The notes under the pieces are model-generated. The model ran no database searches, was not told the origin of the DNA, and saw only the letters and a program-made list of their open reading frames with translations. From Micromonospora inositola (lineage in GTDB: Bacteria > Actinomycetota > Actinomycetes > Mycobacteriales > Micromonosporaceae), in assembly GCF_900090285.1 (NCBI RefSeq), contig NZ_LT607754.1, positions 4,056,001-4,120,000 of the forward strand: a stretch of 64,000 nucleotides of DNA. The letters run 5' to 3'. Made by a program: the position numbers and the translations under genes. Below, one piece after another: positions 34,751-44,441 of this stretch. The first letter of the stretch is position 1. Each line of letters begins with the position of its first letter.

Positions 34751-35115
34751 GAGAGCCCTTCGAGTACGCGGTGATCCGGCTGGTGCCCCGGGTGGAGCGC
34801 GGCGAGCAGATCAACGTGGGCGTGCTGCTCTACTGTCAGGCCCGCCACTTCCTCGGCGCGCGTACCCACCTGGACGCCGACCGGGCCCGCGCCCTGGCCC
34901 CCGACGTGGACCTGGAGGCGGTGGCGGCGGCGCTGGGCTCCTGGGACCGGACCTGCGGCGGCGACGGGCCGGCGCGGACGATGAAGCCGGGGGAGCGGTT
35001 CCGCTGGTTGGCCGCCCCGCGGAGCACGATGATCCAGGCCGGTCCGGTGCACACCGGGCTGACCGCCGATCCGGCGGCGGAGCTGGACCGGCTGATGGAC
35101 GCCCTGGTCCGCTGA
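34747..35115 (+). CDS. DUF3037 family protein
   Basis: 122 residues opening PFEYAVIRLVPRVERGEQIN, the DUF3037 start, with LGARTHLDADRARALAPDVD and a GERFRWLAAPRSTMIQ core. The ATG overlaps the HipA-like stop (ATGA). The two genes are a recurring pair, so the products probably act together, perhaps as toxin and regulator or kinase and substrate; that is inference from pairing alone. Confidence 0.82.
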   Translation: MREPFEYAVIRLVPRVERGEQINVGVLLYCQARHFLGARTHLDADRARALAPDVDLEAVAAALGSWDRTCGGDGPARTMKPGERFRWLAAPRSTMIQAGPVHTGLTADPAAELDRLMDALVR

Positions 35116-35120
35116 CCCCT

Positions 35121-35160
35121 GATCGCGCTACGCCAGCCTCGTCGCCGGCGGAGCGCGATC
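35121..35160 (+). terminator. Hairpin after the HipA-like/DUF3037 operon
   Basis: GATCGCGCT (35121-35129) pairs with AGCGCGATC (35152-35160). It lies 6 bases after the DUF3037 stop; the loop is 22 bases and no T-run follows. Confidence 0.5.
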
Positions 35161-35381
35161 CCCCGTTCAGGCCCCGGCGCGGGGCGGCGGCGGGGTTCCG
35201 CCGGCACCGGTGCGATCAGAATCCCCGGCGGGCGGAGCCTCGGCACCGTTGCGGATCGAAACTTGCGCAAATCTTGAGCAGCCGCAACCTATCGATCGAC
35301 ATGAGTGTGTCCGGCGGCCGTTTGATGCCGCACGCAACGGGTAGTCGCCGGAGCTGATCCGATTTGAGGAGGGAACGTCTG

Positions 35382-35999
35382 ATGGATGGTCGGACCAAGG
35401 TCGCGGTGATCTACTACAGCGCGACCGGCATCACTTACCAGATGGCGCAGTCAGCGGTCGAGGCCGCCGGCGAGGCCGGGGCCGAGGTGCGCCTGCGCAA
35501 GGTACGTGAGCTGGCGCCCGACGAGGCGATCCGCTCCAACTCCGGGTGGCAGGCGCACCACCTGGAGACCCAGGACGTGATGGAGGCGCAGCTCGACGAC
35601 CTTTCCTGGGCCGACGTGGTGATCTTCGGCTCGCCCACCCGCTACGGCATGGTCGCCGCCCAGCTCAAGCAGTTCATCGACACCACCGGCCCGCTCTGGG
35701 CCCAGGGTGCGCTGGTCAACAAGGTCTACTCGGCGTTCTGCACGACGGCCACCTCGCACGGCGGCCAGGAGTCCACCCTGCTGGCGCTGTTCAACGTCTT
35801 CTACCACTGGGGTGGCATCGTGGTGGCCCCCGGCTACACCGACCCCAGCCAGTTCGTCGCGGGTAACCCGTACGGCGCCTCGCACACCAGCAACAACGGC
35901 GAGACCGCGCCCGACGACATCGCGCTGAACGCGACCGCGCTGACCGCGAAGCGCGCGATCCAGATCAGCACCGCCCTGAAGAAGGGCATGGCCGGCTGA
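35382..35999 (+). CDS. wrbA: WrbA-type NAD(P)H:quinone oxidoreductase
   Basis: 205 residues of the flavodoxin-like WrbA family. FMN-binding segments: YYSATGITYQMAQSA (phosphate loop), FGSPTRYGMVAAQLKQFIDT, and FCTTATSHGGQESTLLAL; the C-terminal GNPYGASHTS is diagnostic. The enzyme performs two-electron quinone reduction and avoids semiquinones. An AGGAGG site lies about 9 bases before the ATG at 35382. Stands alone. Confidence 0.93.
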   Translation: MDGRTKVAVIYYSATGITYQMAQSAVEAAGEAGAEVRLRKVRELAPDEAIRSNSGWQAHHLETQDVMEAQLDDLSWADVVIFGSPTRYGMVAAQLKQFIDTTGPLWAQGALVNKVYSAFCTTATSHGGQESTLLALFNVFYHWGGIVVAPGYTDPSQFVAGNPYGASHTSNNGETAPDDIALNATALTAKRAIQISTALKKGMAG

Positions 36000-36194
36000 C
36001 CCGACAGGCGGTGACCGGTGGTCGGACGGGGGGTGTCAACTGTTGCCGGTTGAGTAGGCGTTGGCATGCGCTGGTGACATTGAAAGAGTGGCTTGCGGTG
36101 TGGGTGGTGCACGTGAAGGGGGATCAGGCGGTCGGCGGCTCGGTGCCGTGGGGTGCGGCGTTGGTGGTTGCGGTTTACGTCGTACCCGGTGGTT
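36000..36194. other. Left flank of the second TnpB gene
   Basis: GT-rich DNA with no supported gene. It probably contains the left end of the TnpB element, but no inverted repeat like that of the first element was found. Confidence 0.4.
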
Positions 36195-37604
36195 ATGGTG
36201 CTGGGCGTGGCGGGCCGGGAGCGGTTGGGTGTGGTGCAGGCGTACCGGTTCGCGTTGGACCTGACGCCCCGGCAGGAGCGGGTGGTGTTGGCTCACGCGG
36301 GGGCGGCGCGGGTGGCGCACAACTGGGCGCTGGCCCGGGTCAAGGCGGTCATGGACCAGCGGGCCGCCGAACGCACCTACGGCATCGACGACGAGCACCT
36401 CACCCCCGCGATCGGCTGGTCTCTGCCGGCGCTGCGCAGGGCGTGGAATCAGGCGAAGTCCGATGTGGCGCCGTGGTGGGCGGAGTGCTCCAAGGAGGCG
36501 TTCAACACCGGCCTGGACGCGCTGGCCCGGGGGTTGAAGAACTGGTCGGAGTCCCGCACCGGCAAGCGGGCCGGGCGCCGGGTGGGGTTCCCGCGGTTCA
36601 AGTCACGCCGCCGCTCCACACCCTCGGTGCGGTTCACCACCGGGGCCATCCGCGTCGAGCCGGACCGTAGGCATGTGGTGTTGCCTCGGCTGGGCCGGTT
36701 GAAGCTGCACGAGTCGGCTCGTAAGCTCGCCCGCCGGCTGGAGGCGGGCACCGCCCGGATCGTGTCGGCGACGGTGCGCCGCGACGGTGGCCGCTGGTAC
36801 GTGTCTTTCACCTGCGCGGTGCAGCGCGCCCGGGGTGCGGCGGCCTGCCCGGATGCGACGGTCGGCGTGGACCTGGGTGTGACGCATCTGGCGGTGTTGT
36901 CCACCGGTGAGGTGGAGCCCAACCCGCGCCATTTGGACGGCGCCGCCCGCCGGATGCGGCGTCTCGCCCGGCGCATGTCTCGCGGGGTCGGCCCTGACCG
37001 GCGCACCGGCCGGCGTGCATCGAAGCGGTGGGAGCGGGCGTCCGCCCGGCTCGGTCGGGCGCATGCCCGGGTGGCTCATCTGCGCCGTGACGGTCTGCAC
37101 AAGCTGACTACCCGGCTCGCCGGCGAGTACGGCACGCTGGTGGTGGAAGACCTCAACGTGGCCGGGATGCTCGCCAACCGGCGGCTGGCCCGAAGCGTCG
37201 CCGACGCCGGGTTCGCCGAACTACGGCGGCAACTGGCGTACAAAACCTCATGGCGCGGCGGGCGGCTGGTAGTGGCCGACCGGTGGTATCCGTCCTCGAA
37301 GACCTGCTCGAGCTGCGGCGCGGTGAAAACCAAGCTCGCCCTGTCCGAGCGCACCTACACCTGCACCCTGTGCGGCCTCGTCCTGGACCGGGACGTCAAT
37401 GCCGCACGGAACCTGGCCGCGCTGGCGGTCACCGTCGCCGGGAGTGGCCCGGAGACGCGAAACGGACGTGGAGCCGACCGTAAGACCCGCCCCGGCGGGC
37501 TGGTGGCTGTGAAACGTCAACCCGGCACCGCCACGGCGGGGAAGACCGGGACCGTCCCACCGCAAGGTAGGACATCCAATCATGAGCTCACCCACGCATC
37601 ATGA
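36195..37604 (+). CDS. tnpB: TnpB-family RNA-guided nuclease (IS200/IS605 group)
   Basis: About 469 residues. All expected active-site positions are present: RuvC-I in VGVDLGVTHLAV, RuvC-II in LVVEDLNVAGM, RuvC-III in LDRDVNAARNLAAL, and a zinc finger with CSSCGAVK and CTLCG. The end carries the NGRGADRKTRPGG motif common in actinomycete copies, a region that overlaps the guide RNA in studied systems. No TnpA is nearby. The start is uncertain (36195 or a GTG slightly downstream). It lies between wrbA and the attenuated TrpEG-like gene. Confidence 0.9.
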   Translation: MVLGVAGRERLGVVQAYRFALDLTPRQERVVLAHAGAARVAHNWALARVKAVMDQRAAERTYGIDDEHLTPAIGWSLPALRRAWNQAKSDVAPWWAECSKEAFNTGLDALARGLKNWSESRTGKRAGRRVGFPRFKSRRRSTPSVRFTTGAIRVEPDRRHVVLPRLGRLKLHESARKLARRLEAGTARIVSATVRRDGGRWYVSFTCAVQRARGAAACPDATVGVDLGVTHLAVLSTGEVEPNPRHLDGAARRMRRLARRMSRGVGPDRRTGRRASKRWERASARLGRAHARVAHLRRDGLHKLTTRLAGEYGTLVVEDLNVAGMLANRRLARSVADAGFAELRRQLAYKTSWRGGRLVVADRWYPSSKTCSSCGAVKTKLALSERTYTCTLCGLVLDRDVNAARNLAALAVTVAGSGPETRNGRGADRKTRPGGLVAVKRQPGTATAGKTGTVPPQGRTSNHELTHAS

Positions 37605-37656
37605 AAGGAAACGGCTCTCGACCCGTCCGGACCACCACCACCGGTCGCCCTCAGCC

Positions 37657-39615
37657 CTACCCCCGATCGGCCGGACCATGCCCGGTCAGGGCCGGATTGG
37701 CGAGCAGATGCCCGAGCAGGTCGGCCAGCACGGCCAGGCCGTCCCGGCTGAGCACCGACTCCGGGTGGAACTGCACCCCGGCGAAACCCGGCCCGCGTAG
37801 CGCGTGCACCGCCCCGTCCGCCGGGTCCCGGGACAGCTCCACCGGCCCGTACGCGCTGGCCACCCGGTCGGCGTCGGCGCGGGCGGTGAACGTGGAGTAG
37901 AAGCCCACCCGGCGGGCCGCCCCGAAGACCGTCACGTCCCGCTGCACCCCCTGGTACGGCGCCTCCCGCCGGTGCAGCGGCAGCCCGAGCAGCCCGGAGA
38001 GCAGCTGATGCCCGAGGCAGACCGCCAGCGTGGGCCGGCCGGCGGCCAGCAGGCCCGCCAGCAGCGCCCGCATCACCGCCATCTTCGGCGCTGCGGGGTC
38101 GCCCGGGTCACCCGGCCCGGGACCGACCACCACCAGGTCGTACCCGTCCACCGGGGCGGGCTCCCGCCAGTCGCGGCGGTCCACCCGCAGGCCGAGCGCG
38201 CCGAGCTGGTGGGCGAGCATCCCGGTGAAGGTGTCCTCACCGTCCACGATCAGCGCCCGCAGGCCGGTGAGCCCGGGCAGCGCGGACGCGCCGGGCGTGC
38301 GCTGGTCGAGCCAGAACCGGGCCAGCGGGGCGTTGCGGGCGGCGAGCGCCGCGCGAACCTCGGGATCGTTGGCGAGCGACCGTTCCGGGTCGTGGCGGGG
38401 CGTCAGACCCGCCGAGACCGCCGGGCGGGCGGCGGGCTCCGGCGCGTCCGGGCCGAGGCCGAGCGCGGCCAGCACCCCGGCCCCCTTCGCGTGCGTCTCC
38501 GCCACCTCGTCCTCGGCGGTGGAGTGCCGGACCAGGGTCGCCCCGACCGGTACCCGCAGCTCGCCGGCGGGGGAGAGCTCCGCGGTCCGGATCAGGATCG
38601 GCGCGTCCAGGGTCTGCCGGCCGTCGTCGTCCCGGCCGAGCAGCGCGAGGACGCCCGCGTAGTAGCGGCGGCCGGTCCGCTCGTGCCGGGCGATCACCCG
38701 GCAGGCGTTCTCCATCGGGCTGCCGGTGACCGTCGGGGCGAACATCGTCTCCCGCAGCACCTCCCGGACGTCCCGCGAGCCGCGCCCCGCGAGCAGGTAC
38801 TCGGTGTGTGCGAGGTGCGCCATCTCCTTCAGGTGCGGCCCGACCACCTGGCCGCCGTGCTCGGCGACGGTCGCCATCATCTTCAGCTCCTCGTCGAGCA
38901 CCATGTACAGCTCCTCGACCTCCTTCGGGTCGTGGAGGAAGCGCAGCAGGGCGTCGCGGTCCGCCGCCGCGCCGGTGTGCCGGAACGTGCCGCTGATCGG
39001 GTTCATCATCACCAGGCCGTCGTCGACACTGACGTGCCGTTCCGGGCTGGCCCCGACCAGGATCCGGGTGCCGGTGTGCACCACGAACGTCCAGTACGCG
39101 CCGCGCTCGCGCAGCAGCAGCCGGCGCAGCGCGGCCAGCGCCGCCACCAGCGGCGGCCCCTGCACGGTGGCCCGCATGGTGCGGTGGATGACGAAGTTGG
39201 CGCCCTCACCCCGGCCGATCTCGTCGGCGATCACCCGGCCGACGGTCGCGGCGTACTCGTCGTCGGCGACGTCGAAGCCGGCCCCGGTGCTGCGCACCGG
39301 ACGGTCGGGCAGGACGTCGAGCGCGTCGGCCAGCCCGATCCGCTGGTGTGCGGAGATCACCAGGCACTCCAGCGGCATGCCGTCGTCGACGCAGGCGAAG
39401 CCGCGCTCGCCGATCTGCCGGTACGGGACCAGGGCCAGCGTGCGCGGGCCGGGCGGGCCGTCGGGCAGCGGGATGTCGGCGAGCCGGTCGGCCGTGCGTA
39501 CCGTGCCGGTGAAGAGCTCGAGATGGTCGGCGCCCTCGCGGCGGACGAGGGCGAACGGGCCGGGGTCGACGCCGTCGGCGGCGGCGGCGGCGAGCAGGTC
39601 GTGCGGGCGGGTCAT
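37657..39615 (-). CDS. Fused anthranilate synthase/PhzE-like enzyme (TrpE-TrpG)
   Basis: 652 residues. The N-terminal chorismate-using domain (about 100-415) has GASPERHVSVDDG, NPISGTFRHTG and PTVTGSPMENACRVI. The C-terminal glutamine amidotransferase domain (about 445-640) has GPGPGDP, nucleophile CLGHQLLSG and GVQFHPESVLS. Sequence blocks such as WLDQRTPGA and GVQRDVTVFGAARRVGFYST resemble phenazine PhzE, so the product could be 2-amino-2-deoxyisochorismate or anthranilate. A tandem-Trp leader and hairpin upstream point to control by tryptophan, favouring anthranilate for Trp supply. RBS GAGGAG before ATG 39615. Confidence 0.85.
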   Translation of the reverse strand: MTRPHDLLAAAAADGVDPGPFALVRREGADHLELFTGTVRTADRLADIPLPDGPPGPRTLALVPYRQIGERGFACVDDGMPLECLVISAHQRIGLADALDVLPDRPVRSTGAGFDVADDEYAATVGRVIADEIGRGEGANFVIHRTMRATVQGPPLVAALAALRRLLLRERGAYWTFVVHTGTRILVGASPERHVSVDDGLVMMNPISGTFRHTGAAADRDALLRFLHDPKEVEELYMVLDEELKMMATVAEHGGQVVGPHLKEMAHLAHTEYLLAGRGSRDVREVLRETMFAPTVTGSPMENACRVIARHERTGRRYYAGVLALLGRDDDGRQTLDAPILIRTAELSPAGELRVPVGATLVRHSTAEDEVAETHAKGAGVLAALGLGPDAPEPAARPAVSAGLTPRHDPERSLANDPEVRAALAARNAPLARFWLDQRTPGASALPGLTGLRALIVDGEDTFTGMLAHQLGALGLRVDRRDWREPAPVDGYDLVVVGPGPGDPGDPAAPKMAVMRALLAGLLAAGRPTLAVCLGHQLLSGLLGLPLHRREAPYQGVQRDVTVFGAARRVGFYSTFTARADADRVASAYGPVELSRDPADGAVHALRGPGFAGVQFHPESVLSRDGLAVLADLLGHLLANPALTGHGPADRG

Positions 39616-39675
39616 CGGGGTCTCCTCGGGCCGGGAGCCGCCGGCGGGGCGGCCCGGGATGCCGGGGAGAGACCG

Positions 39676-39699
39676 GCGGCCGCCTCGTCGGGCGGCCGC
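39676..39699 (-). terminator. Attenuator hairpin between leader peptide and TrpEG-like gene
   Basis: A perfect 9-bp stem (39676-39684 with 39691-39699) has a 6-base loop and lies 9 bases after the leader stop. Alternative pairing with leader sequence could not be computed. Its place between a Trp-rich leader and the synthase gene suits transcription attenuation. Confidence 0.65.
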
Positions 39700-39708
39700 G
39701 TGGGAAAG

Positions 39709-39768
39709 CTACGCGCGGGGGTGGGCCGCCGGGTCGGCGGGCCACCAGCAGGACAGGTGCGCGGGCAT
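39709..39768 (-). CDS. trpL: Tryptophan leader peptide
   Basis: A 19-codon frame, MPAHLSCWWPADPAAHPRA, holds two adjacent tryptophan codons in an otherwise tryptophan-poor short peptide, and a PAAH end like known actinomycete trp leaders. Ribosome stalling at the tandem codons when charged tRNA-Trp is scarce would change folding of the following hairpin. The ATG is 7 bases after a TACAGT box, so the leader is probably leaderless-translated. Confidence 0.8.
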   Translation of the reverse strand: MPAHLSCWWPADPAAHPRA

Positions 39769-39775
39769 GGCGATC

Positions 39776-39781
39776 ACTGTA
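39776..39781 (-). promoter_or_regulatory. -10 box of the Trp-attenuated transcript
   Basis: TACAGT on the minus strand ends 7 bases before the leader ATG. A convincing -35 was not found 16-19 bases further up. The divergent kinase gene has a TAGGTT box at 39862-39867, so two promoters share about 110 bases. Confidence 0.55.
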
Positions 39782-39875
39782 CGCGACCCGGCGGCCCCCG
39801 GGAACCCGATCGCGCGGTCCCGGCCGGGTCGGATCTTGGCTTCGCCGCCCGGCCTGCCGGGTAGGTTGACCGGCA

Positions 39876-41279
39876 ATGAACATTCTCGCTCTCGACCTGG
39901 GCACCTCCTCCGTACGGGGACTCGTGCTGGACGCGGACGCCACCCCGCGGCCCGGCGCGCTGGCCCGGCGGAAGGTGCACCTGGCCACCGGCGAGGACGG
40001 CACCGGCACCCTGGACGGCCCGCGCTACCTGGCCTGCCTGGCGGAGTGCCTGGACGAGCTGGCCGACGCCGGCCACCTGCGCGACGTCGAGCTGGTGACG
40101 GCCTCGGCGCAGTGGCACTCGGTGGTCCCGCTGGACGTCGACGGCGAGCCGCTCGGTCCGGTGCTGACCTGGCTGGACACCCGGGCGACACCGTCCGCGG
40201 GCGCGGCCGGTCCGACCGACCTGCACGCCTTCCACCAGCGCACCGGCGCCTGGTGGCACCGCGGTTACTGGTCCGTGCGGCTGCCCTGGCTGCGGGAGCG
40301 CGCGGGCACCCCGGCCGCCCGCTTCGCCGGCCTGGCCGAGTACGTCCTCGAGGTGCTGCTCACCGAGGCGCCGATCTCCGTCTCGATGGCCTCCGGCACC
40401 GGGCTGCTCGACCTGCGCCGGCTGGACTGGGACGCGGAGGCCTGTGACCTGGCCGGCGTCGGCCCCGGCGAGCTTCCCCCGTTGGCCCCGATGGGCTGGC
40501 GCGGCCGGCTGCGGCCGGAGCACGCCCGGCGCTGGCCGCAGCTGGCCGGGGCCCGGTGGACCGTCCCGGTGGGCGACGGCGCGGCGTCCAATGTCGGCTC
40601 CGGCTGCGTCGACCCGTCCCGGGCCGCGGTCACCGTGGGCACCTCAGCCGCGGTACGCCTCATCCAGCCGCTGCCGGCCGGGGCGGCGCTGCCGCCGCTG
40701 CCCGACCAGCTCTGGCGCTACCGGGTCGACCACGAGCACGTGGTGACCGGGTCGGCGTACTCCAGCGGCGGGAACCTCTTCGGCTGGGCCAAGCGGGAGC
40801 TGCGGTTGCCCGAAGGCGCCGAGCTGGAGGCCGCGCTGTCCCGGGTTTCGGCGGACGGCCGGGTGTCGGCCAACCCCCGCTTCGGCGGTGACCGCCCGCC
40901 GGGCGTGGCGCCGGCCGGCTCCGGTGAGCTGCGCGGGCTCAGCTTCGGCGCCACCGCCGTCGACCTCTTCGCCGGGCTGATGACCGGTCTGTGCCAGCTG
41001 GTCGCCGAGGACCTGGCGCTGCTGGAGTCCGGCGTCGTGCAGCCGGCCGAGGTGGTGCTCGGCGGGGGCGCGATGGCCGCCTCCGCGTGGTGGCGACAGG
41101 CGTTCGTCGCCGCGCTGGCGCCACGGGAGGTGCGGCACCAGCGGCATCCGGAGATCGGGGCGACCGGGGCCGCGCTGGTGGCGCTCGGGCGGGTCGCCGA
41201 CGGGGCTCGGCTCGGCGGCATCGGCCGGACGGACGAGGCGGAGGCGCCGAACACCGTAGCCGGTGCCCGGCCGGGCTGA
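39876..41279 (+). CDS. FGGY-family carbohydrate kinase
   Basis: 467 residues with the FGGY/actin-like fold: phosphate-1 loop in ALDLGTSSVRGLVLDAD, AQWHSVVPLDVDGEPLGPV, WLDTRAT and a C-terminal adenosine region VVLGGGAMAASAWW. Relatives include gluconokinases and xylulokinases; the substrate cannot be told here. ATG 39876 is 8 bases after TAGGTT. Divergent from the Trp leader. No sugar operon adjoins it. Confidence 0.82.
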   Translation: MNILALDLGTSSVRGLVLDADATPRPGALARRKVHLATGEDGTGTLDGPRYLACLAECLDELADAGHLRDVELVTASAQWHSVVPLDVDGEPLGPVLTWLDTRATPSAGAAGPTDLHAFHQRTGAWWHRGYWSVRLPWLRERAGTPAARFAGLAEYVLEVLLTEAPISVSMASGTGLLDLRRLDWDAEACDLAGVGPGELPPLAPMGWRGRLRPEHARRWPQLAGARWTVPVGDGAASNVGSGCVDPSRAAVTVGTSAAVRLIQPLPAGAALPPLPDQLWRYRVDHEHVVTGSAYSSGGNLFGWAKRELRLPEGAELEAALSRVSADGRVSANPRFGGDRPPGVAPAGSGELRGLSFGATAVDLFAGLMTGLCQLVAEDLALLESGVVQPAEVVLGGGAMAASAWWRQAFVAALAPREVRHQRHPEIGATGAALVALGRVADGARLGGIGRTDEAEAPNTVAGARPG

Positions 41280-41384
41280 CCGTCCTCGTTCACCGGCCGG
41301 TCAGGCCGTTGACACCGTACGCCGGCCTGGTTGGATGGACTGCGCTCCCCGAGGTGGCGGAGGCGAGGGACCGAGGAGGCACGT

Positions 41385-43970
41385 GTGGGCGCAGGTCCCG
41401 ACCCCGATCGGGGCGCGGTCTCGAACCACCGCCGGAACCGGTTCGACGTCCGGGTCGTACCGCACCGTCGCCGTTCGGCTTTGCGGCTGCGGGACTGGCG
41501 GATGCGCACCAAGCTCGCCACCGTGCTGATCGTCCCGTCGGTGGCGTTCCTGGTCCTGGCCGGGGTGCAGACCCGGGCGCTGGTCGGGCAGACCACCACG
41601 CTGAGCGACTTCGCCCAGCAGGTCGGCATCGGCCGGCAGATCACCCTCGCGGTGGACCGGCTCCAGCACGAACGGGACCGCACAGCGGGTGAGCTCGCCG
41701 CGCTGCGTCGGGCCGGCGGCGGAGCCGAGCGGGACGCCGCAATCTTCGAGCTGAAGCCGCTGCAGACCGCCTCCGACCAAGCCCTGGCCGAGCTGCGCCG
41801 AGCGGCCGAGCCGCTGGCCCACGCCGACGCCGCCTGGCGGGTGTCCTATTCGGAGGTGCTGGAGGCGTACGACCAGGTCATCTACATCCGTCCCGCGGTG
41901 CCGCCGGCGGTGCTCGGCAGCGACACCATCCTGAACAACTACCACCGGGCGATCGGCGCGCTGCTCCACCTGCTGGCCGCGCCGTCGCCTCGGGAGAACC
42001 AGCGGGCGCTCACCGACGCGGTGCTGCGGTACGTTCAGCTCGCCCGGGTCAAGGAGCTCTCGTCGCGGATCCGCGCCCAGCTCTACGAGGCGGCCCGCGC
42101 CGGCCGGTACGAGCTGGACGATCAGGTCGCCCTGACCGACCTGCGGGCCCAGCAGCTGACCGCGCTGGGCGCGTTCCGGGTGGCGGCCACCGCCGGCCAG
42201 GTCCGCCGCTACGACCAGACGTCGGTGGACCCGGGGTTCGTGTCGGCCACCCGCATGGAGGAGAGGACCCTCCCCAGCGGCGCGGCCCCACCCGCGGTGC
42301 TGTCCGCACCGCACTGGTGGGCGGCCAGCGAGCAGCGTCAGGAGCTGCTCCGGCAGCTGGAGGGCGAGGTGCTCGATGACGCCGTACGCCGCGCCGACGA
42401 CGCCAGCTCGGGGCAGTTGCGGGACACCCTGCTGGTGGTCGGCGGCATCGTCGCGGTACTGCTGGTCGCCGTGCTGATCTCGCTGCTGATCGGTCGGTCC
42501 ATCGCCCGGTCCATGCGGCTGCTGCGCAGCCAGGCGCTGCGGATCGCGCAGGTCGAGCTGCCCGACGCCCTCGACCGGCTGCGCGCCGTGGACAGCCCGG
42601 TGACCGGGATGGACGTACCGCCGGCCGTGGTCCGTTCGCTGGACGAGATCGGCGAGCTGGCCGAGGCGTTCGTGGCGGTGCACCGCAGCGCGGTCAGCGT
42701 GGCCGTCGAGCAGGCGCTGATGCGCCGCAACGTCAACGCGATGTTCGTCAACCTCGCCCGGCGCAGCCAGGTGCTGGTCGAGCGGCAGCTCGAGCTCCTC
42801 GACGACCTGGAACGCGAGGAGAACGATCCGGAGCAGCTGGAGAACCTGTTCAAGCTGGACCATCTGGCCGCCCGCATGCGCCGTAACGACGAGAGCCTGC
42901 TGGTGCTGGCCGGCACGGAGTCCACCCGGCGGTGGAACCGCCCGGTCGGCCTGACGGCCGTGCTGCTCGCCGCCGGCGCCGAGATCGAGCAGTACCAGCG
43001 GGTCCGCCACGACTCGAGGCCGGACCTGCACGTCGTCGGGCACGCCGTCGGCGACCTGGTGCACCTCTTCGCCGAGCTGCTGGAGAACGCGACCGCGTTC
43101 TCCCGCCCGGACACCGTCGTCCGGGTCAGCGCTGGGGCCGAGGGCCCCGGGGCGCTGGTGGAGATCGCCGACCGGGGGCTCGGCATGAGCGCGAGCGCGC
43201 TGGCGGAGGCGAACGCGTTGCTGGCCGAGCCACCGGCGGCCGACGTCGCGGCCTCCGAGCGGATGGGCCTGTTCGTGGTCAGCCACCTGGGCGCGCGGCA
43301 TCGCGTCCAGATCCGGTTGCAGGGCGGCCAGGACGGCCTCGTCGCCCAGGTCCGGATCCCCGCCGAGCTGCTCGCGCCGGCACCCGCTCCCGGGCTGGAC
43401 GCGCCGGCCACGCGCCGGATGCTGACCCAGGTCGGCGCGGCTACCCGGCCGGCCACCCCGCCCGCCGTGCCGGTGCCGGGGCTGCCGGTGGCCGGTCGTT
43501 GGCCGGAGCCGCCTCTGTCGCCGACGGAGGTGCCCGTGGCGGGCCGGCGGCCGGAGGCGCCGGCGGAGCTGCCCGTGGCGGGCCGGCGGCCGGAGCCGCC
43601 GCCGGTGCCGCGGCAGACCCGGCAGGCGCCGATCCGGGCCGAGAACGTGCTCACCCCGTCGGCCGACGGCGGCGGCTGGTTCTCCCGCCATGGGCCGTCG
43701 TCGTCGACGCTCGGCGTCACCCCGGCGCCGGCCGAGACGCCGGTGACCGGCGGGACCAACGAGCGGGGCCTGCCGGTACGAGTGCCGATGGCGCAGCTGG
43801 CCGCGGTCACCCGCTCCGCCCGCCCCGACCCGCGCCACGAACCCGACCCGGACGCCGTCGGCGGCATGCTCTCCCGCTTCTACGGCGGGGTGCGGCGGGC
43901 CGAGGCCGAGGAGACCACAGAGTTGATCATGCCGCCCGTCGGCGACCGCAGCAAAGGGAGACAACAATGA
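41385..43970 (+). CDS. Conservon CvnA-type sensor with NIT domain and histidine-kinase-like ATPase
   Basis: 861 residues. After a basic start, helix 1 ([18 protein letters not shown]) leads to an extracellular nitrate/nitrite-sensing-like region, then helix 2 ([18 protein letters not shown]), a HAMP-like stretch and an ATPase domain with [18 protein letters not shown] and [13 protein letters not shown] long proline-rich tail carries repeats of VAGRRPE. In conservons this protein works with a roadblock protein, a DUF742 protein and a small GTPase. GTG start at 41385 behind AGGAGG. It overlaps the next gene. Confidence 0.88.
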   Translation: MGAGPDPDRGAVSNHRRNRFDVRVVPHRRRSALRLRDWRMRTKLATVLIVPSVAFLVLAGVQTRALVGQTTTLSDFAQQVGIGRQITLAVDRLQHERDRTAGELAALRRAGGGAERDAAIFELKPLQTASDQALAELRRAAEPLAHADAAWRVSYSEVLEAYDQVIYIRPAVPPAVLGSDTILNNYHRAIGALLHLLAAPSPRENQRALTDAVLRYVQLARVKELSSRIRAQLYEAARAGRYELDDQVALTDLRAQQLTALGAFRVAATAGQVRRYDQTSVDPGFVSATRMEERTLPSGAAPPAVLSAPHWWAASEQRQELLRQLEGEVLDDAVRRADDASSGQLRDTLLVVGGIVAVLLVAVLISLLIGRSIARSMRLLRSQALRIAQVELPDALDRLRAVDSPVTGMDVPPAVVRSLDEIGELAEAFVAVHRSAVSVAVEQALMRRNVNAMFVNLARRSQVLVERQLELLDDLEREENDPEQLENLFKLDHLAARMRRNDESLLVLAGTESTRRWNRPVGLTAVLLAAGAEIEQYQRVRHDSRPDLHVVGHAVGDLVHLFAELLENATAFSRPDTVVRVSAGAEGPGALVEIADRGLGMSASALAEANALLAEPPAADVAASERMGLFVVSHLGARHRVQIRLQGGQDGLVAQVRIPAELLAPAPAPGLDAPATRRMLTQVGAATRPATPPAVPVPGLPVAGRWPEPPLSPTEVPVAGRRPEAPAELPVAGRRPEPPPVPRQTRQAPIRAENVLTPSADGGGWFSRHGPSSSTLGVTPAPAETPVTGGTNERGLPVRVPMAQLAAVTRSARPDPRHEPDPDAVGGMLSRFYGGVRRAEAEETTELIMPPVGDRSKGRQQ

Positions 43971-44389
43971 TGACGTTGAGCCAGGAGGCGCGTGACCTGA
44001 GCTGGCTGGTCAACGCGTTCGCCGAGCGGGTCCCCGGGGTGGCGCACGCGGTGGTGGTCTCCTCCGACGGGCTGCTGGTGGCGATCTCCGCCCACCTGCC
44101 CCGCGACCACGCCGACAAGCTGGCCGCGGTGACCTCGGGGCTGATGAGCATCACCGCCGGCGCCGCCCAGATGTTCGACGGCGACATCGTCAAGCAGACC
44201 GTCGTGGAGATGGGGCGCGGGTACTTCCTCGTCATGCAGATCCGGGACGGCTCGATCCTGGCCACCCTGGCCGCCGCCGACGCCGACATCGGCGTGGTCG
44301 GCTACGAGATGGCGCGGTTGGCGAAGCAGGCCGGCGAGATGCTCACCCCCGCGCTGCGGGCGGAGCTGCAGCAGGCGCTGCCCCGCTGA
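43967..44389 (+). CDS. Roadblock/LC7-domain protein (CvnB type)
   Basis: 140 residues: [40 protein letters not shown], and the [14 protein letters not shown] strand are the roadblock/LC7 fold that usually binds the partner GTPase. ATG overlaps the sensor stop by four bases, with AAAGGGAG 6 bases upstream. The expected DUF742 and GTPase genes are absent; the next DNA is a GH1 remnant on the other strand. Confidence 0.9.
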   Translation: MMTLSQEARDLSWLVNAFAERVPGVAHAVVVSSDGLLVAISAHLPRDHADKLAAVTSGLMSITAGAAQMFDGDIVKQTVVEMGRGYFLVMQIRDGSILATLAAADADIGVVGYEMARLAKQAGEMLTPALRAELQQALPR

Positions 44390-44441
44390 CCGGGGCGACC
44401 GGGCCGGGGCGTCCACCCCGGCCGGGTCGCCGCCGCGGCGC

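Noticed and set aside
34510..35052. Minus-strand gene opposite the HipA-like/DUF3037 pair
   Set aside because: Low-complexity composition, no ribosome site, and the plus-strand genes are well supported.
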